From Oryzihumus sp036391795 (lineage in GTDB: Bacteria; Actinomycetota; Actinomycetes; Actinomycetales; Dermatophilaceae), in assembly GCF_036391795.1 (NCBI RefSeq), contig NZ_DASVZH010000013.1, positions 1 through 7,906 of the forward strand: a stretch of DNA of 7,906 nt, written 5' to 3'. Shown here one piece after another: positions 5,787 through 7,906 of the stretch. The position numbers were made by a program, and so were the translations under genes. The notes under the pieces were generated by a model. That model worked only from the letters and a program-made list of their open reading frames with translations, searched no databases and was not told the origin of the DNA. The stretch's first letter is position 1. Each line of letters begins with the position of its first letter.

Positions 5787-7814
5787 TCAGCCCAGTCCGG
5801 GGAGGTGCGAGATGAACAGGTCGATGGCCTTGATGCCGATGAACGGGGCGATGACGCCGCCGAGTCCGTAGATCAGCAGGTTGCGGCGGAGCATCGCCCC
5901 CGCCCCGACCGGGCGGTAGCGGACGCCCTTCAGGGCCAGCGGGATCAGCGCCACGATGATGAGGGCGTTGAAGATGACCGCGGAGAGCATCGCCGACTGG
6001 GGACTGTGCAGCCGCATCACGTTGATGCTGTTCAGCCCCGGGAAGACCGCCAGGAACATCGCGGGGATGATCGCGAAGTACTTGGCAACGTCGTTGGCGA
6101 TGGAGAACGTCGTCAGCGCACCACGGGTGATGAGCAGCTGCTTGCCGATAGCCACCACCTCGATGAGCTTGGTGGGGTCGGAGTCGAGGTCGACCATGTT
6201 GCCGGCCTCCTTGGCGGCCGACGTGCCGGTGTTCATCGCGACACCGACGTCGGCCTGGGCCAGGGCCGGGGCGTCGTTGGTGCCGTCGCCCATCATGGCC
6301 ACGAGGCGGCCGCCCTCCTGCTCCTTCCTGATCAGGGCCATCTTGTCCTCGGGCGTGGCCTCGGCGAGGAAGTCGTCGACACCGGCCTCCTTGGCGATGG
6401 CCGCGGCGGTGAGGGGGTTGTCGCCGGTGATCATCACGGTGCGGATGCCCATGGCGCGCAGCTCCCGGAACCGCTTGCGCATGCCCTGCTTCACGACGTC
6501 CTTGAGGTGGACGACGCCGAGCACGACCGTGGGGCCGTCGCCGTCGCGGCGGGCGACCACCAGTGGGGTGCCGCCGGACTGGCTGATGTGGTCGACGACC
6601 TGCTGCAGCGCACCCGGCACCCTGGCGCCGCTCTCCAGCACCCACTGCGAGACCGACGTCGTCGCGCCCTTGCGGATCTGCACCCCCGAGGGCAGGTCCA
6701 CCCCACTCATGCGGGTGGCTGCGCTGAAGTCGATGAACTGCGCCCCCGTGGTGGCCAGCTGCTCGGCGGAGACGGCGTCCTCGTCGGACAGGTGCGTGCG
6801 GGTCAGGTCGACGATGGACCGCCCCTCCGGGGTCCCGTCGGCCAGGCTGGCCAGGTATGCCGCGTGGGCCAGCTCGGTGTTGGTGGCCTCACCGACCGTG
6901 ACGATCTCGGTCGCGTGCCGGTTGCCGAGGGTGATCGTGCCGGTCTTGTCCAGCAACAGGGTGGAGACGTCGCCCGCGGCCTCGACCGAGCGGCCCGACA
7001 TCGCCAGCACGTTGTGCTGGACGAGGCGGTCCATGCCGGCGATCCCGATGGCTGACAGCAGGGCGCCGATCGTGGTCGGGATGAGGCAGACCAGCAGCGC
7101 CACCAGGACGATGATCGACTGCTCCCGGCCGGAGTAGGCGGCCAGCGGCTGGATCGCCATGACGGTGATCAGGAAGATGATGGTCAGCACGACGAGCAGG
7201 ATGTTGAGCGCGATCTCGTTGGGGGTCTTCTGCCGTGAGGCGCCCTCGACCAGGGAGATCATCCGGTCCAGGAAGGTCTCGCCCGGCTTGGTGGCGACCT
7301 GCACCACGATCCGGTCCGAGAGGACCGTGGTGCCGCCGGTCACCGCGCACCGGTCGCCGCCGGACTCGCGGATCACCGGTGCGGACTCGCCGGTGATGGC
7401 GGACTCGTCCACCGTGGCGACGCCGTCGACGACGTCGCCGTCACCCGGGATGACCTCGCCGGCCTCCACGACCACGCGGTCGCCGATCCGCAGCTCGGAC
7501 CCGGCCACCGTCTCGGTGCCGCCGTCGGGCAGCAGGCGCCGCGCCACGGTCTCCTTGCGCGCCTTGCGCAGCGTGGCGGCCTGGGCCTTGCCGCGGCCCT
7601 CGGCCACGGCCTCGGCGTAGTTGGCGAACAGGACCGTGATCCACAACCACGCGGTGATGGAGATCGCGAAGGTCGAGGGGTGCAGCACCGACAGGACGGT
7701 CGTGCTCAGTGACCCGACCCAGACCACGAAGATGACGGGGCTGCGGAACAGGTGACGTGGGTCGAGCTTGACGAACGCCTGCGGGATGGTGGCCACCAGG
7801 GTGTGGCGGTTCAT
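5787..7814 (-). CDS. kdpB: Potassium-transporting P-type ATPase subunit KdpB
   Basis: KdpB is the ATP-hydrolysing P-type ATPase subunit that drives K+ import through KdpFABC in the cytoplasmic membrane. At 675 residues it is full length. TGES (141-144) is the actuator-domain dephosphorylation loop. PTT at 246-248 is in the ion-pathway helix, DKTGT (289-293) holds the phosphorylated D289, and TGDN (463-466) and GDGTNDAP (509-516) are the hinge and Mg2+-binding motifs. FSIANDVAKYFAI (570-582) is membrane helix 5 and carries D575 and K578, residues known to matter for coupling in E. coli KdpB. Further membrane segments lie near 27-45, 50-66, 203-224, 233-257, 583-600, 607-628 and 645-668. The ATG overlaps the kdpA stop as ATGA. 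No defect is seen. Confidence 0.98.
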   Translation of the reverse strand: MNRHTLVATIPQAFVKLDPRHLFRSPVIFVVWVGSLSTTVLSVLHPSTFAISITAWLWITVLFANYAEAVAEGRGKAQAATLRKARKETVARRLLPDGGTETVAGSELRIGDRVVVEAGEVIPGDGDVVDGVATVDESAITGESAPVIRESGGDRCAVTGGTTVLSDRIVVQVATKPGETFLDRMISLVEGASRQKTPNEIALNILLVVLTIIFLITVMAIQPLAAYSGREQSIIVLVALLVCLIPTTIGALLSAIGIAGMDRLVQHNVLAMSGRSVEAAGDVSTLLLDKTGTITLGNRHATEIVTVGEATNTELAHAAYLASLADGTPEGRSIVDLTRTHLSDEDAVSAEQLATTGAQFIDFSAATRMSGVDLPSGVQIRKGATTSVSQWVLESGARVPGALQQVVDHISQSGGTPLVVARRDGDGPTVVLGVVHLKDVVKQGMRKRFRELRAMGIRTVMITGDNPLTAAAIAKEAGVDDFLAEATPEDKMALIRKEQEGGRLVAMMGDGTNDAPALAQADVGVAMNTGTSAAKEAGNMVDLDSDPTKLIEVVAIGKQLLITRGALTTFSIANDVAKYFAIIPAMFLAVFPGLNSINVMRLHSPQSAMLSAVIFNALIIVALIPLALKGVRYRPVGAGAMLRRNLLIYGLGGVIAPFIGIKAIDLFISHLPGLG

Positions 7815-7906
7815 GCGAGGGCCTCAGCAATCGGTCCGAGGGCGAGGGCGGGGAAGAAGGTCAGGCCGGCCACGATGACGGCGATGCCGACGAGCAGGCT
7901 GACGAA
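7811..7906 (-). CDS. kdpA: Potassium-transporting ATPase subunit KdpA, last 31 codons
   Basis: Reading from the right edge on the - strand gives 31 residues and TGA (7813-7811). The segment starts with a hydrophobic helix (FVSLLVGIAVIVAGL) and ends LTFFPALALGPIAEALA, the characteristic KdpA C terminus. KdpA is the channel-like, K+-selective subunit of the pump. Its stop overlaps the kdpB start by ATGA. The call rests on a short stretch, but motif and position agree fully. The start, any kdpF and the operon promoter lie beyond the window. Confidence 0.92.
   Translation of the reverse strand, partial: FVSLLVGIAVIVAGLTFFPALALGPIAEALA
7822..7825 (-). promoter_or_regulatory. Ribosome binding site of kdpB
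   Basis: GAGG lies 8 to 11 nt before the kdpB ATG on the - strand, within the last codons of kdpA. Together with the ATGA overlap it supports the start at 7814. Confidence 0.55.

Noticed and set aside
5112..7055. Long + strand open frame (647 codons) opposite kdpC and kdpB
   Set aside because: It is antisense to two unmistakable kdp genes; its translation is low-complexity and rich in Arg, Gly, His and Asp with no domain. GC-rich codon bias opens such frames.

Overview
The window reads as chromosomal DNA of a GC-rich actinobacterium. Third codon positions are almost all G or C, and the FtsK and Kdp proteins have the sequence style of that phylum. A Micrococcales or Intrasporangiaceae-like host is my guess, not something the sequence proves. 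I see no mobile elements, RNA genes, CRISPR arrays or foreign-looking base composition. The window is almost fully coding: the only gaps above 10 bp are about 150 bp after ftsK and 77 bp between kdpC and kdpD.

Layout. On the + strand, 2-967 is the 3' end of an FtsK/SpoIIIE-type DNA translocase gene: the second half of the motor plus the DNA-reading gamma domain. A short spacer (968-1117) follows with GC-rich hairpins and an exact 11-bp-periodic triple repeat of TTGAYG. It leads into a 251-residue membrane protein (1118-1873) built like the middle of KdpD (DUF4118 membrane segments plus a GAF-like region) but with no kinase. This gene meets kdpE tail to tail with only 3 bp between stop codons. 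The rest is a - strand kdp potassium-uptake operon in the order kdpA (last 31 codons only), kdpB, kdpC, kdpD, kdpE, matching the E. coli order. KdpA and KdpB are joined by an ATGA overlap, as are KdpD and KdpE.

How the genes work together. KdpA (channel-like K+ subunit), KdpB (P-type ATPase) and KdpC (accessory subunit) form the high-affinity K+ pump. KdpD senses K+ limitation or turgor and phosphorylates KdpE, which in characterised bacteria activates the pump genes. All catalytic residues of KdpB, KdpD and KdpE that I checked are present, so the system looks intact. The kdpFABC promoter and kdpF, if present, lie beyond the right edge.

The least ordinary part is the kinase-less KdpD-like protein next to kdpDE. 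The 11-bp triple repeat in front of it has the geometry of an OmpR/KdpE-family operator. Together they suggest an auxiliary, possibly KdpE-controlled, sensor module. This is inference. Nothing here amounts to a wholly new system.
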